Assembly (NCBI GenBank): GCA_016178505.1
Contig: JACOTG010000037.1
Location: forward strand, 1-50,635
Reading direction: 5' to 3'
Length of the DNA: 50,635 bases
Source of the DNA: Planctomycetota bacterium
GTDB taxonomy: Bacteria; Planctomycetota; JACOTG01
Of this stretch, positions 35,246 to 42,944 are shown piece by piece (position 1 is the first letter of the stretch; each line of letters begins with the position of its first letter). A program made the position numbers and the translations under genes. Under the pieces are notes generated by a model. It was not told the origin of the DNA. It saw only the letters and a program-made list of their open reading frames with translations, and made no database searches.

Positions 35246-36301
35246 ATGGGACGTTTGGGAAGGCTGAGCGCCATGGCGCTCGGGGCTCTTGCATCGGGGT
35301 TCGCCGGTACGGCATTGGCCCAACCGGTCCTCGACGAGCCGGCATCGGCGCTCGTGTATCCGTTGTTCGATTCGACGCCGAGTCATGGAACGCTGATCAC
35401 GGTCACCAACACGAACACGAGCCGCGTCCGTACGACGTGCAACAACAACGGATTCGCTGAGGGTGACATTTGCGTTCTGTATACCTACTTCGGATTTGAC
35501 CGCGGCCGCTCGTTCTGCCGCGAGTTCAACACGACCGAATGCCTCACTCCCGGTGACACGCTCACCGTGATTGCGGATCAGCACAACCCGGAAATGGAAA
35601 TCGGGTGGCTGTGGGTCGAAGCACGCGATCCCGAGACCGGGCGCGCCGTCGACTTCGACTACCTCATCGGTAGCGCCATCGTCGTCAACACCGGCACGGA
35701 CTTCCTCTTCGAGTACCATCCGTACGGCTTCCGCGCGCTCCCGGGCACCGTTCAGCGGCCGACCGGCGAAACCCACGACGCCTGCGGACGCGATTTCACC
35801 GACTTGGACAATGACGGCTTTGCCGACTTCGATGGAGTCGAGTACGACTTCTGGCCGGCGACGCTCTACCTGGACGAGTTCTTCCAGCAGGGCGGTACGA
35901 ACCCGAGCTTCTCGAATGAACTGACGCTCGCGAGCTGCGACGTCGATCCATTCGACTCGGACGACACTCGAGTCGCGGCGCTCATCTGGAACAACCGCGA
36001 GAGAGCATTCTCGCGCTCGTTCAACTTCGAGTGCCAGTTCAAGGCTCCGCTCTCCGACATCTCGAACGTCGTCAACAACCTGGGCGGCGATCCGAACGAG
36101 CTCGTCCTGGGCGCCCGCTCGATCCAGGCCGGCTGGCTCTCGCTCGTCGGATCGGATGCGATTCTCGGCGTGTTCTTCCAGCGCGTGAACGCGAATCCGG
36201 CGCTTGCGGCCGGCCACGAGCTTCAGTTCTCGGGTCAGTTCGGCGGACCGGAAGATCCGAACTCGAGCCACTATCCTTGCTCGTTGCCGCGCGTTGACTG
36301 A
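35246..36301 (+). CDS. secreted protein, paralogue of 36363 and of the C-terminal part of 26091
   Basis: A 351-residue protein with a signal sequence (LGALASGFAGTALAQ), then PASALVYPLFDSTPSHGTLI, TVTNTNTSRVRT, CREFNTTECLTPGDTLTVIA, WLWVEARDPETGRAVDFDYL, IGSAIVVNTGTDFLFEYHPY. An Asp-rich stretch, FTDLDNDGFADFDGVEYDFW, suggests calcium binding. It ends YPCSLPRVD. No enzymatic motif is seen and function is unknown; a surface or matrix role is plausible. AAGGAGGT lies 5 nt before the ATG, so expression may be high. It is followed by its paralogue 61 nt downstream. Confidence 0.82.
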   Translation: MGRLGRLSAMALGALASGFAGTALAQPVLDEPASALVYPLFDSTPSHGTLITVTNTNTSRVRTTCNNNGFAEGDICVLYTYFGFDRGRSFCREFNTTECLTPGDTLTVIADQHNPEMEIGWLWVEARDPETGRAVDFDYLIGSAIVVNTGTDFLFEYHPYGFRALPGTVQRPTGETHDACGRDFTDLDNDGFADFDGVEYDFWPATLYLDEFFQQGGTNPSFSNELTLASCDVDPFDSDDTRVAALIWNNRERAFSRSFNFECQFKAPLSDISNVVNNLGGDPNELVLGARSIQAGWLSLVGSDAILGVFFQRVNANPALAAGHELQFSGQFGGPEDPNSSHYPCSLPRVD

Positions 36302-36319
36302 TTGATTGACGATGGGTAT

Positions 36320-36341
36320 GCGTCGGCCTCGAGGCTGACGC
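36320..36341 (+). other. intercistronic hairpin
   Basis: GCGTCGGCC-TCGA-GGCTGACGC forms a 9-bp stem with one wobble and a UNCG-like TCGA loop, 10 nt before the AGGAGGT of the next gene. It may stabilise or process the mRNA between the two paralogues; it lacks a T tract. Confidence 0.45.
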
Positions 36342-36362
36342 CGAGACTATAGGAGGTATCGA

Positions 36363-37400
36363 ATGCAATTTGGCGGTTTCCTGAGCGCGACGGCGCTCGG
36401 ATTGTTCGTCGCAGGGTTCGCCGGGACGGCGACGGCTCAGCCCGTCGTCGGTCAGCCGGCGTCTGCGCTCGTCTTCCCGTACTTCGATTCGACTCCCAGC
36501 CACGGAACGTTGATCACCGTTACCAACACCAACACGAGCCGCGTCAGCTGCGGCAACACGTTCCGCCAGGGCGACATCGACGTCCACTACATCTACTTCG
36601 GCTTCGACACGGGCCGCGGCTTCTGCCGCGAGTTCAATAACGATCACAGCCTCACGCCCGGCGACACCATCACGGTCTTCGCCGATCAGGACGATCCGGA
36701 GGGTGAGATCGGTTGGCTGTGGGTCGAGGCGCGTGATCCGGAGTCCGGCGACGCGGTCGACTTCGACTACCTCATCGGTAGCGCGATCGTCGTCAACACG
36801 GGCACGGACTTCCTGTTCCACTACCTGCCCTACGGCTTCCGTTCGCACGCGGACGAGGCCAAGACCCTCACGACCACCGACGGCTGCGGTCGCACGTTGA
36901 CGGATCTCGACGGCGGGCTCGACGCGGACTTCGATGGTGTCGAGTATGACTTCTGGCCTCAGCGCCTTCTGCTCGATCAGTTCTTCCAGCAGGGCGGGTC
37001 GAATCCGACGTTTGCGAACTCGCTCACGCTCGCCAGCTGCGACGTGGATCCGTTCGACAACGACTTCGGCACGAGTGTCAGCATTCATCCTTGGAACAAC
37101 CGAGAGCGTCGGTTCTCGGCGTTCCTGAACTTCGAGTGCTTCTTCCACGATGCGCTCGCACCGGCGGTCTCGAACGTCTTCCTGAACCTGCTCGGCGACA
37201 ACGACGAGCTAGTCTTGGGAAGCCGGCACATCCAGACCGGCTGGATCGAGTTCGATGCGAACGACGCGATCGTCGGCGTCTTCCATCAGAGCATCTCGGG
37301 GACGTTCTTCGCGGCGGGACATCAGCTCGAGTTCGAGGGCGCCTTCGGTGGCCCCGACGACCCGAACCTGAGCCACACGCCGTGCTCGCTCATTCGCTGA
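36363..37400 (+). CDS. secreted protein, tandem paralogue of 35246
   Basis: A 345-residue protein with a signal sequence (LGLFVAGFAGTATAQ) and the same body as its upstream neighbour: QPASALVFPYFDSTPSHGTL, CREFNNDHSLTPGDTITVFA, GWLWVEARDPESGDAVDFDY, ADFDGVEYDFWPQRLLLDQF. The ending is HTPCSLIR. It is similar in length to the 35246 product. AGGAGGT lies 5 nt before ATG 36363. It probably shares the 35039 promoter. Function is unknown. Confidence 0.82.
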   Translation: MQFGGFLSATALGLFVAGFAGTATAQPVVGQPASALVFPYFDSTPSHGTLITVTNTNTSRVSCGNTFRQGDIDVHYIYFGFDTGRGFCREFNNDHSLTPGDTITVFADQDDPEGEIGWLWVEARDPESGDAVDFDYLIGSAIVVNTGTDFLFHYLPYGFRSHADEAKTLTTTDGCGRTLTDLDGGLDADFDGVEYDFWPQRLLLDQFFQQGGSNPTFANSLTLASCDVDPFDNDFGTSVSIHPWNNRERRFSAFLNFECFFHDALAPAVSNVFLNLLGDNDELVLGSRHIQTGWIEFDANDAIVGVFHQSISGTFFAAGHQLEFEGAFGGPDDPNLSHTPCSLIR

Positions 37401-37429
37401 GTCGAGACCAGGCCTGACCGGACGTTTCA

Positions 37430-37464
37430 CGACCGGGCGGCGGCTACGAGCCGTCGCCCGGTCG
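37430..37464 (+). terminator. GC-rich hairpin terminator
   Basis: CGACCGGGCG-G-CGGC pairs with GCCG-T-CGCCCGGTCG around a TACGA loop, a ~15-bp stem. It is followed by CTTTCATTCCC, weakly T-rich. It ends the secreted paralogue pair. Confidence 0.65.
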
Positions 37465-37690
37465 CTTTCATTCCCACGCCGCGCCGCATCGGCTACTCGA
37501 GTTGACAGCCGTCACGCGGCGTGAGCCTCCCAGTCCGCCGGCGCCCGAGTCGACGCGTCGACACACCAATGACTTCCGGCTGCTTCATCGCGCAATCCGC
37601 GCCACCCCTGCCAGGCACGACCGTTGCCATTGGATCGTCGACATTCGGCATCCGACGGTCGGAGCCTCGGCCTCGCGGACTCGCGACCCC

Positions 37691-37782
37691 GCGCGGTCGG
37701 CATGAATCGTAGTCGACGGTGCTCGATCGGGCACTTCCCCACGCGGTTGGCATCAATCGCAGTGGTAGGCGCTCGATCGATC
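37691..37782. repeat. two 42-bp direct repeats with a 50-bp period
   Basis: 37691-37732 and 37741-37782 match at 32 of 42 positions (core GGTYGGCATSAATCGYAGT, then GCTCGATCG). They fill the last part of the 407-bp gap 37401-37807, just before the ribosome site of the gene at 37808. They could be operator sites or old duplication. The rest of the gap holds only the terminator; no gene was seen. Confidence 0.6.
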
Positions 37783-37807
37783 GCTGAAATAGGGAGGACT
37801 TGGTCCA

Positions 37808-38260
37808 ATGAAGGGTTTGCTGCTATCGCTCTTGGTCACCGCTGCCCTGGCGCCGGTCGCCTCGGCGCAAATCACGCTCGACGCGACGCCGGACATCGGT
37901 CCGGGCGACACGCTCATCCTGCACGTGAACGGCACGCCGGCCGGCGCGCACGTCGCCATCGCCGGTTCGCTTCACGTGGATGGCGGGTTCACGCTCGGCC
38001 CGCGCACCACGCCGTGCGGCACCGTCGAAATCCATTTCGACATCGGCCCACCGGCTCGGTTGCTCGCGGCCGGTCGCGCAGACCGCTCGGGTGAGTTCAT
38101 CGCGCATCACGAGTTCCTCCGCCTCCATCCGCGCCTCGACGGCGTGATCTTGTACACGCAGGCCGCGGCCATCGCATTTCGACGTGGCGACGACGGCGCA
38201 TGCACGATCGTCGCCGGCACGTCGAACGTCGCGCAGACGACATTCCACGTGCCGCACTAA
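37808..38260 (+). CDS. small secreted protein, hypothetical
   Basis: A 150-residue protein with a clear signal sequence (GLLLSLLVTAALAPVASAQ) and an all-beta body (ITLDATPDIGPGDTLILHVN, GAHVAIAGSLHVDGGFTLGP, VILYTQAAAIAFRRGDDGAC). The body looks like one immunoglobulin-like domain, as in the C-terminal modules of secreted planctomycete proteins, but I do not recognise a family. GGGAGGA lies ~10 nt before the ATG. It ends at a strong terminator. Confidence 0.65.
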   Translation: MKGLLLSLLVTAALAPVASAQITLDATPDIGPGDTLILHVNGTPAGAHVAIAGSLHVDGGFTLGPRTTPCGTVEIHFDIGPPARLLAAGRADRSGEFIAHHEFLRLHPRLDGVILYTQAAAIAFRRGDDGACTIVAGTSNVAQTTFHVPH

Positions 38261-38279
38261 CCGCACGCCCTGCTAGCGC

Positions 38280-38330
38280 TCGCGGGGGGGAAGGCGTGAC
38301 TTCGCGCCGACCCTCCCGCGACGTTTTTTT
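38280..38330 (+). terminator. Rho-independent terminator
   Basis: TCGCGGG(GGGG) pairs with CCCTCCCGCGA around an inner GGCG/CGCC stem, followed by CG and seven T. It ends the small secreted gene. Confidence 0.85.
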
Positions 38331-38406
38331 CATGCCGACGAGCGGCGACGTCACCGGCGATATCCAACGCACGTCGTCGCGCGACGACTGGCACCAGCCG
38401 CCTCCG

Positions 38407-38440
38407 GCGCCGGCTAATCGTGCCAGGCACCGGCCGACGA
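38407..38440. repeat. partial palindromic repeat, copy 4
   Basis: GCCGGCTAATCGTGCCAGGCACCGGCCGAC contains only the TGCCAGGCACC half of the repeat found at 9.3 and 11.0 kb, in the copy 3 orientation. The GGGGTCAGACCCC half is absent. It lies in the 343-bp gap 38261-38603, which otherwise holds the terminator above and the promoter below. Confidence 0.6.
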
Positions 38441-38553
38441 CACAGGAGACGTCGATGGGTCGGCGGTGCGCGGAAAACCCGGCAGCTCGCGACGGGCACG
38501 ATCAGCCGGTGGCTTGCTTTGCCGGCTGCGCCCGATTAGTTTGATTCTCGATC

Positions 38554-38582
38554 CTTGAAGCCCTGGCAGCCCTTGGATATCC
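38554..38582 (+). promoter_or_regulatory. possible promoter for the radical SAM pair
   Basis: TTGAAG (38554-38559), a 17-bp spacer, TATCCC (38577-38582). It would start transcription ~15 nt before the GTG at 38604. Confidence 0.4.
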
Positions 38583-38603
38583 CAGAAAGCGAAGCCTCTA
38601 CCC

Positions 38604-40001
38604 GTGAGCCGCGTCGTCTTCGTCTACAAATTCTTCAACTACATGGAGCCGCTCGGGATCATGTATCTCTCGAGCGCTCTGAAGAACGCGGGGCACGAAA
38701 CACGCTTCGTCGACGTGGGCATCGACGAAAACTACATCGAGGAGATTCGCCGCTTCCGTCCGGACGTCGTTGCGTTCTCGACGACCACGGGATTCCATCG
38801 CTTCTACGCCGACCTCAACCGTGAGCTGAAGAACGCGCTGCCGCCGTACGTCGCTCTCTTCGGCGGGCCGCATCCGACGTACTACCCCGAGTTCGTCGAG
38901 GAAGACGGCGTCGACGCGGTTTGCCAGGGCGAAGGCGAAGGCGCGATGGTCGACTTCGCGAACGCGGTTGCATCGGGCGGCGATTGGGCGCGCATCCCGA
39001 ACATCTGGGCGAAGCGCGGCGGCGAGATCGTGAAGAACGAGATGCGGCCGACCATCGAGGACATCGACTCGATCGCGTTCCCGGACCGCGAGCTCGTGTA
39101 TCGCTACAAGTCCTATCGCAAGCTCTCGACCAAGTATGTGCTCACGGCGCGCGGTTGTCCGTTCAAGTGCACGTATTGTTTCAATCACGCGCTCGAGAAG
39201 ATGTACGAAGGCAAGGGATCGTTCATCCGCCATCGATCGATCGCCAACGTCATCGCCGAGCTGAAGGAAGTCGAGCGGCTCGGCAATCCCGATCGCATCT
39301 TCTTCGTCGACGACGTCTTCACGCTCAACAAGAAGTGGGTCCGCGAGTTTGCGCCCGTATACAAGCGCGAGTGCGGCTTGCCGTTCATGTGCTGCACGCG
39401 CATCAACCTCGTCGACGAGCCCGTCGCGCGGGCGCTGCGCGAGGCCAACGCGCTCACCGTCGTGTTCGCGGTCGAGACGGCCGACGAAGCGCTTCGGAAC
39501 GGCGTGCTCAAGCGCGAGATGACGGACGACGAGATGTTCGAGGGCGTCGAGCTCTTGCGGAAGTACGGGATCAAGTTCTACACGCAGTCGATGGTGGGCC
39601 TGCCGGGCGAGACGATCGAGGATGCGTTCCGGACGATGCGACTGAACGCGAGGTTCAAGCCGGCCTACGCGTGGTCGTCGATGTTCCAACCGTATCCGCG
39701 AACCGAGCTCGGCCAATACGCGGCGGAACAAGGCTACTTCGAAGGCGATGCGACAAACCAAATCCCGCTCTACTACTACGAAGGCTCGCCGCTTCGCCTC
39801 GAGCGCAAGAACGAGATCGAAAATCTGCAGAAGCTGTTTGCGCTGGCGGTGCGTTTTCCGCGTCTCGAGCCGATGTGGCGGCTCCTCGTGAAGGCGCCGA
39901 AGAATCGCGTGTACGACGTCGTGTGGCAGACGTATCGCGGCTTCATCTACCTCTTCAAGTTGAAGTGGATGAGCCCGCGCGACGCGTTCTTGAGGAACTG
40001 A
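38604..40001 (+). CDS. B12-binding-type radical SAM protein 1
   Basis: A 465-residue protein. Residues ~1-150 form a cobalamin-binding-like Rossmann domain (YMEPLGIMYLSSALKNAGHE, VVAFSTTTGFHRF, ALFGGPHPTYYPEF) without the DxHxxG motif. The radical SAM core has the [4Fe-4S] cysteines C185, C189 and C192 (TARGCPFKCTYCFNH), with VFAVETADEALRNG and QSMVGLPGETIEDAFRTMR further on. Enzymes of this class do methylations, ring closures or other radical reactions on lipids, antibiotics or pigments; the substrate here is unknown. It starts at GTG 38604 and is followed 8 nt later by a second radical SAM gene. Confidence 0.88.
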   Translation: MSRVVFVYKFFNYMEPLGIMYLSSALKNAGHETRFVDVGIDENYIEEIRRFRPDVVAFSTTTGFHRFYADLNRELKNALPPYVALFGGPHPTYYPEFVEEDGVDAVCQGEGEGAMVDFANAVASGGDWARIPNIWAKRGGEIVKNEMRPTIEDIDSIAFPDRELVYRYKSYRKLSTKYVLTARGCPFKCTYCFNHALEKMYEGKGSFIRHRSIANVIAELKEVERLGNPDRIFFVDDVFTLNKKWVREFAPVYKRECGLPFMCCTRINLVDEPVARALREANALTVVFAVETADEALRNGVLKREMTDDEMFEGVELLRKYGIKFYTQSMVGLPGETIEDAFRTMRLNARFKPAYAWSSMFQPYPRTELGQYAAEQGYFEGDATNQIPLYYYEGSPLRLERKNEIENLQKLFALAVRFPRLEPMWRLLVKAPKNRVYDVVWQTYRGFIYLFKLKWMSPRDAFLRN

Positions 40002-40009
40002 GGCCGGCC

Positions 40010-41434
40010 ATGCGCATCCTTCTCGCTCGCGCGTGCGATCCGGACATCAACATCTTCTCGAACTGTCCGCCGCTCGGGATTCTGTACCTCGCCGGCGCGC
40101 TGCGAAAGCGCGCGCCGCATCACCAAGTGCAGATCGTCGACACGATGCTCCGCGGCATTCGCCCCGACGACCTCGTCGAGCAGATTCGCCGCGAGCGGCC
40201 CGACCTCGTCGGCTTGAGCGTCACGACGTACGACTCGCTTGCGACGCATCGCATCGCGAAGGGGATGCGCGAGCGCGCGCCCGGCATCCCGCTCGTCGTC
40301 GGCGGGCCGTACCCGACGGGCCAGCCCGACGAAGTACTCGCGGATCCCAACATCGACTACGTCATCACCGGCGAGGGCGAGGAGACGTTCGCGGATCTCG
40401 TCGAGACTCTCGAGCGCGGCGGCGACGTCGCGACGGTCGCGGGCCTCGGCTGGAACCGCGACGGCGAATCGCGCTTCAACTGTGCGCGCCCCGCGGTCGA
40501 CGACCCCGACACGATCCCGTTCCCCGCGTGGGACCTCATCGACCTGCCCGAGTACTTCCGGAAGCCGCGCTTCCAGCTCCTGTACGCGAAGAAGGAGTAC
40601 ATGCCGATCTACACGTCGCGCGGCTGTCCCTACAAGTGCACGTTCTGCCACTTGATGATGGGGAAGGAGTTCCGCCCGCGCTCGGTCGGCAACGTGCTCG
40701 AGGAGATCCGGACTTTGCACGACGTACACGGCGTGCGCGAGTTCCTCGTCGTCGACGACATCTTCAACATGGAACTCGATCGTGCGAAGGCGATCTGCGA
40801 CGCGATCGTCGGCGCGGGACTCACGGACATCCGGCTGTCGTTCCCGTGCGGACTGCGCGGCGATCGCATGGATACGGAGTTGCTCGAGAAGCTGCGGCCG
40901 CTCGTCTATCGCTTGCACTACGCGGTCGAGAGCGGATCGCCGCGCATTCAAAAGCTCGTGAAGAAGTATCTGAAACTCGAACGCCTGCTCGAGGTCGTCG
41001 ACGAAACCGATCGCCTCGGCATCCTCACGCAGGGATTCTTCCTGTTCGGCTTCCCGACCGAGACGCGCGAGGAGATCGAGCAGACGATCGACTACGCGCT
41101 CGAGAGCCGCTTCCATACCGCGCAGTTCATGTCGGTGAAAGCGTTCCCCGGCACGCCGATCCACGACCTCGCGCGCGAGGAGGGCGTCGACCTCTCGTAC
41201 GATCCCAACCAGTACGCGTACATCCGCGCCGACAAGCCGCTGAACGGCATGTCGAGCGAGGAGATGGGCAAGATCATCCAGCGCGCCTATCGCCGCTTTT
41301 ACTTCGACTCGTGGCGCATCTCGCGGAATCTCATCCGCCATCCGCGCAAGCGCCAGATCTTCGAGCTGATCCCGATGTTTCTGCGCCGCGCGTACCTCTC
41401 GAGCTACGCCGCGACGCATGGCGGGGTCGCGTAG
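40010..41434 (+). CDS. B12-binding-type radical SAM protein 2
   Basis: A 474-residue protein with the same architecture as its neighbour. The B12-type domain has CPPLGILYLAGALRKR and LVVGGPYPTGQPDE. The radical SAM core has C206, C210 and C213 (TSRGCPYKCTFCHLMMG), with LHYAVESGSPRIQKLV and FFLFGFPTETREEIEQTIDY. The two genes are probably co-transcribed (8-nt gap) and act in one pathway. The last ~13 codons (YLSSYAATHGGVA) lie in a 40-bp sequence repeated at 42781-42820. The substrate is unknown. Confidence 0.88.
   Translation: MRILLARACDPDINIFSNCPPLGILYLAGALRKRAPHHQVQIVDTMLRGIRPDDLVEQIRRERPDLVGLSVTTYDSLATHRIAKGMRERAPGIPLVVGGPYPTGQPDEVLADPNIDYVITGEGEETFADLVETLERGGDVATVAGLGWNRDGESRFNCARPAVDDPDTIPFPAWDLIDLPEYFRKPRFQLLYAKKEYMPIYTSRGCPYKCTFCHLMMGKEFRPRSVGNVLEEIRTLHDVHGVREFLVVDDIFNMELDRAKAICDAIVGAGLTDIRLSFPCGLRGDRMDTELLEKLRPLVYRLHYAVESGSPRIQKLVKKYLKLERLLEVVDETDRLGILTQGFFLFGFPTETREEIEQTIDYALESRFHTAQFMSVKAFPGTPIHDLAREEGVDLSYDPNQYAYIRADKPLNGMSSEEMGKIIQRAYRRFYFDSWRISRNLIRHPRKRQIFELIPMFLRRAYLSSYAATHGGVA
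41393..41432. repeat. 40-bp direct repeat, left copy (3' end of radical SAM gene 2)
   Basis: It matches 42781-42820 with one mismatch in 40 (TACCTCTCG versus TACCTGTCG). Here it is coding, giving YLSSYAATHGGV. The segment between the copies holds the small membrane gene and the first HEPN pair. Confidence 0.9.
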
Positions 41435-41458
41435 CTCGGTCGTGAAAGAGGCCGTGGC

Positions 41459-41800
41459 GTGAGCATTCCCCAGCCGCACTCGTTTCGCTGGCGGCTCCTC
41501 GTCGGGATGGTCAAGTTCGCACCGGCGTTGATGTTCGTGGGGCTTGCGATCGCCGCAATCGGCGTCGCGGGTTTCATCGGCGCCATCTCGTGGATGAACT
41601 TCGGCGAATGGGACCGCAAAGCAAATCTCCTCGTCGCCGATTTGGGATTGCTCGTCTGCTGCTTCGGCGGCTACGGCCTCCTGTTTCGCGCGGTCAGTCG
41701 ACACTTGGCTCGCCTGTGGATGTATCCCGCGTGTGATGCTGGAAACGACCGCGACCGAGTCTCCTGCCATCGCTGCGGTCGAGCCAGCGACTCGCCGTGA
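41459..41800 (+). CDS. small membrane protein, hypothetical
   Basis: A 113-residue protein with two hydrophobic segments (FAPALMFVGLAIAAIGVAGF and VADLGLLVCCFGGYGLLFRA) and a short tail with CxxC (SCHRCGRAS). It starts at GTG 41459; no good ribosome site is visible. It lies inside the segment bounded by the 40-bp repeats, upstream of the first HEPN pair. No family is recognised. Confidence 0.5.
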   Translation: MSIPQPHSFRWRLLVGMVKFAPALMFVGLAIAAIGVAGFIGAISWMNFGEWDRKANLLVADLGLLVCCFGGYGLLFRAVSRHLARLWMYPACDAGNDRDRVSCHRCGRASDSP

Positions 41801-41907
41801 ACGGATCGATCACGCCGGTCCATTCTCGGGATTCGTGTAACCTTTGACGTCGGTACTCCGACTACAGCAGTGGCGAGATTGCTTCTCAGACGACTCAGTG
41901 GTCAACG

Positions 41908-41913
41908 TAAACT
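41908..41913 (+). promoter_or_regulatory. -10 box TAAACT before HEPN pair 1
   Basis: TAAACT stands 7 nt before ATG 41921, the same distance as TAGAGT before the second pair. No clear -35 or Shine-Dalgarno sequence is seen, so a leaderless start is likely. Confidence 0.4.
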
Positions 41914-41920
41914 GGACGAC

Positions 41921-42226
41921 ATGCGCACGCAGGCGGATCAGGTTCTCAAGAAGACGCTCGATCTGAAAAAGCTCCGGCTTCCGAAGCCGAATCGCGTCGT
42001 CGATATCCGCTTCAAGCGCGACCAAGAGTGGACCGGAGAGGACGCCGTTTGGATCTGGGTCATCCTGGACGATCGGACGCCCGAGAAGGAACGGGCGTAC
42101 GTCAAGCTGATGCCGATCTTCGATGCGATCGAGAAGGCCGTGTCCGCGAGTGGGCTTGGTCTTTGGCCCCACGTTCGGGTTCGCATGCGGTCGGAGCAGG
42201 CGGACATCGACGCGGGAAGGGTGTGA
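41921..42226 (+). CDS. partner protein of HEPN pair 1 (101 residues)
   Basis: A 101-residue cytoplasmic protein. About half of its positions match the protein at 49138, which has the same length. Conserved parts are VLKKTLDLKKLRLPK, the core GEDAVWIWVILDD, and PHVRVRMRSEQADIDAGRV. The alternating hydrophobic strands and a central amphipathic helix suggest a small alpha/beta fold. It has no nucleotidyltransferase GSxxxG motif, so it is not an MNT-type antitoxin. It precedes the HEPN gene by 2 nt, as in the second pair. The start at 41921 is favoured over 41870 by the length match with the paralogue. A role as antidote or regulator of the HEPN protein is an inference. Confidence 0.7.
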   Translation: MRTQADQVLKKTLDLKKLRLPKPNRVVDIRFKRDQEWTGEDAVWIWVILDDRTPEKERAYVKLMPIFDAIEKAVSASGLGLWPHVRVRMRSEQADIDAGRV

Positions 42227-42228
42227 CC

Positions 42229-42738
42229 ATGGGGTCGAGCATGCCGCTCCCCACGGACCTCCTCGAGCAGGCGCGTCTCCTCGCCACGTGCGACAAGAAG
42301 AGGCCGAAGCAAGCGAACCTGCGTCGTGCCGTGTCGTCGACCTACTACGCCCTGTTTCACCTGCTCGTTCGCGATTCGACTCGGCGTCTGCTGCGAGGAC
42401 GGGCTCAGGCGCCGTTTCGCCCCGGGTTCGCTCGGGCTTTCAGTCACTTGGATGTCAAGCGTGCATCGCGTGCGTTCGTCGCCGGGACGCTTCCCGTTCT
42501 TGGCGCCGTCACCGTACCCACGGAGCTGAAGTTCGTGGCAGCGGCAATCGTCGATCTCCAGGAGGAGCGGCAGCGCGTGGACTACGACTTGTCGACCCGG
42601 TTCGCTCGCGGTGAGGTGCTGAGCCTGATCGCGAGGGCCGAGACGGCGTTTCGGGCATGGGGCGAGGTTCGTCGCCGAACTGCGGCACATCTCTTTCTGA
42701 CGATGCTCCTCGCCGTTGGTCGTTTGTCGAATCGTTGA
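42229..42738 (+). CDS. HEPN/UPF0332-like protein, pair 1 (169 residues)
   Basis: A 169-residue all-helical protein. Two features point to the HEPN superfamily (UPF0332-like): NLRRAVSSTYYALFHLLVRD near residue 34 (the YYAxFH helix) and ERQRVDYDLSTRF near residue 118 (R-x-x-x-DY). HEPN proteins are often RNases in toxin-antitoxin or defence systems. A canonical RxxxxxH active site is not obvious, so enzyme activity is uncertain. The protein at 49446 has the same length and close sequence throughout. Its stop overlaps a 9-bp inverted repeat (42737-42745 and 42818-42826). Confidence 0.72.
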   Translation: MGSSMPLPTDLLEQARLLATCDKKRPKQANLRRAVSSTYYALFHLLVRDSTRRLLRGRAQAPFRPGFARAFSHLDVKRASRAFVAGTLPVLGAVTVPTELKFVAAAIVDLQEERQRVDYDLSTRFARGEVLSLIARAETAFRAWGEVRRRTAAHLFLTMLLAVGRLSNR

Positions 42739-42780
42739 GTTCACGTGTAGTGCAACGGGCAGCACATTCGTCATCGCGCA

Positions 42781-42820
42781 TACCTGTCGAGCTACGCCGC
42801 GACGCATGGCGGGGTCGCGT
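42781..42820. repeat. 40-bp direct repeat, right copy
   Basis: A copy of the 3' coding end of radical SAM gene 2, here outside any gene, 43 nt after HEPN pair 1. Together with 41393-41432 it bounds a 1388-bp unit. Confidence 0.9.
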
Positions 42821-42944
42821 GAACTCGAGTCCTTCGCCATAGCCGATTTTTCCGTAATGGTTCGTGGGGAACGGGACCACTCTTCTCGGGAAGGCGAAAT
42901 CCGACTACCTTGAGGGCCACGCACCTCCGGCTGATGGAGAGTCC

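Noticed and set aside
37493..37756. Minus-strand 87-codon frame in the gap after the secreted paralogue pair
   Set aside because: No ribosome site and Arg/Gly/Pro-rich shadow-like composition. It overlaps the 50-bp-period repeats.
42720..42830. Integron attC site after HEPN pair 1
   Set aside because: A 9-bp inverted repeat is present, but the RYYYAAC and GTTRRRY core boxes in the proper arrangement are not, and no integrase is in the window.
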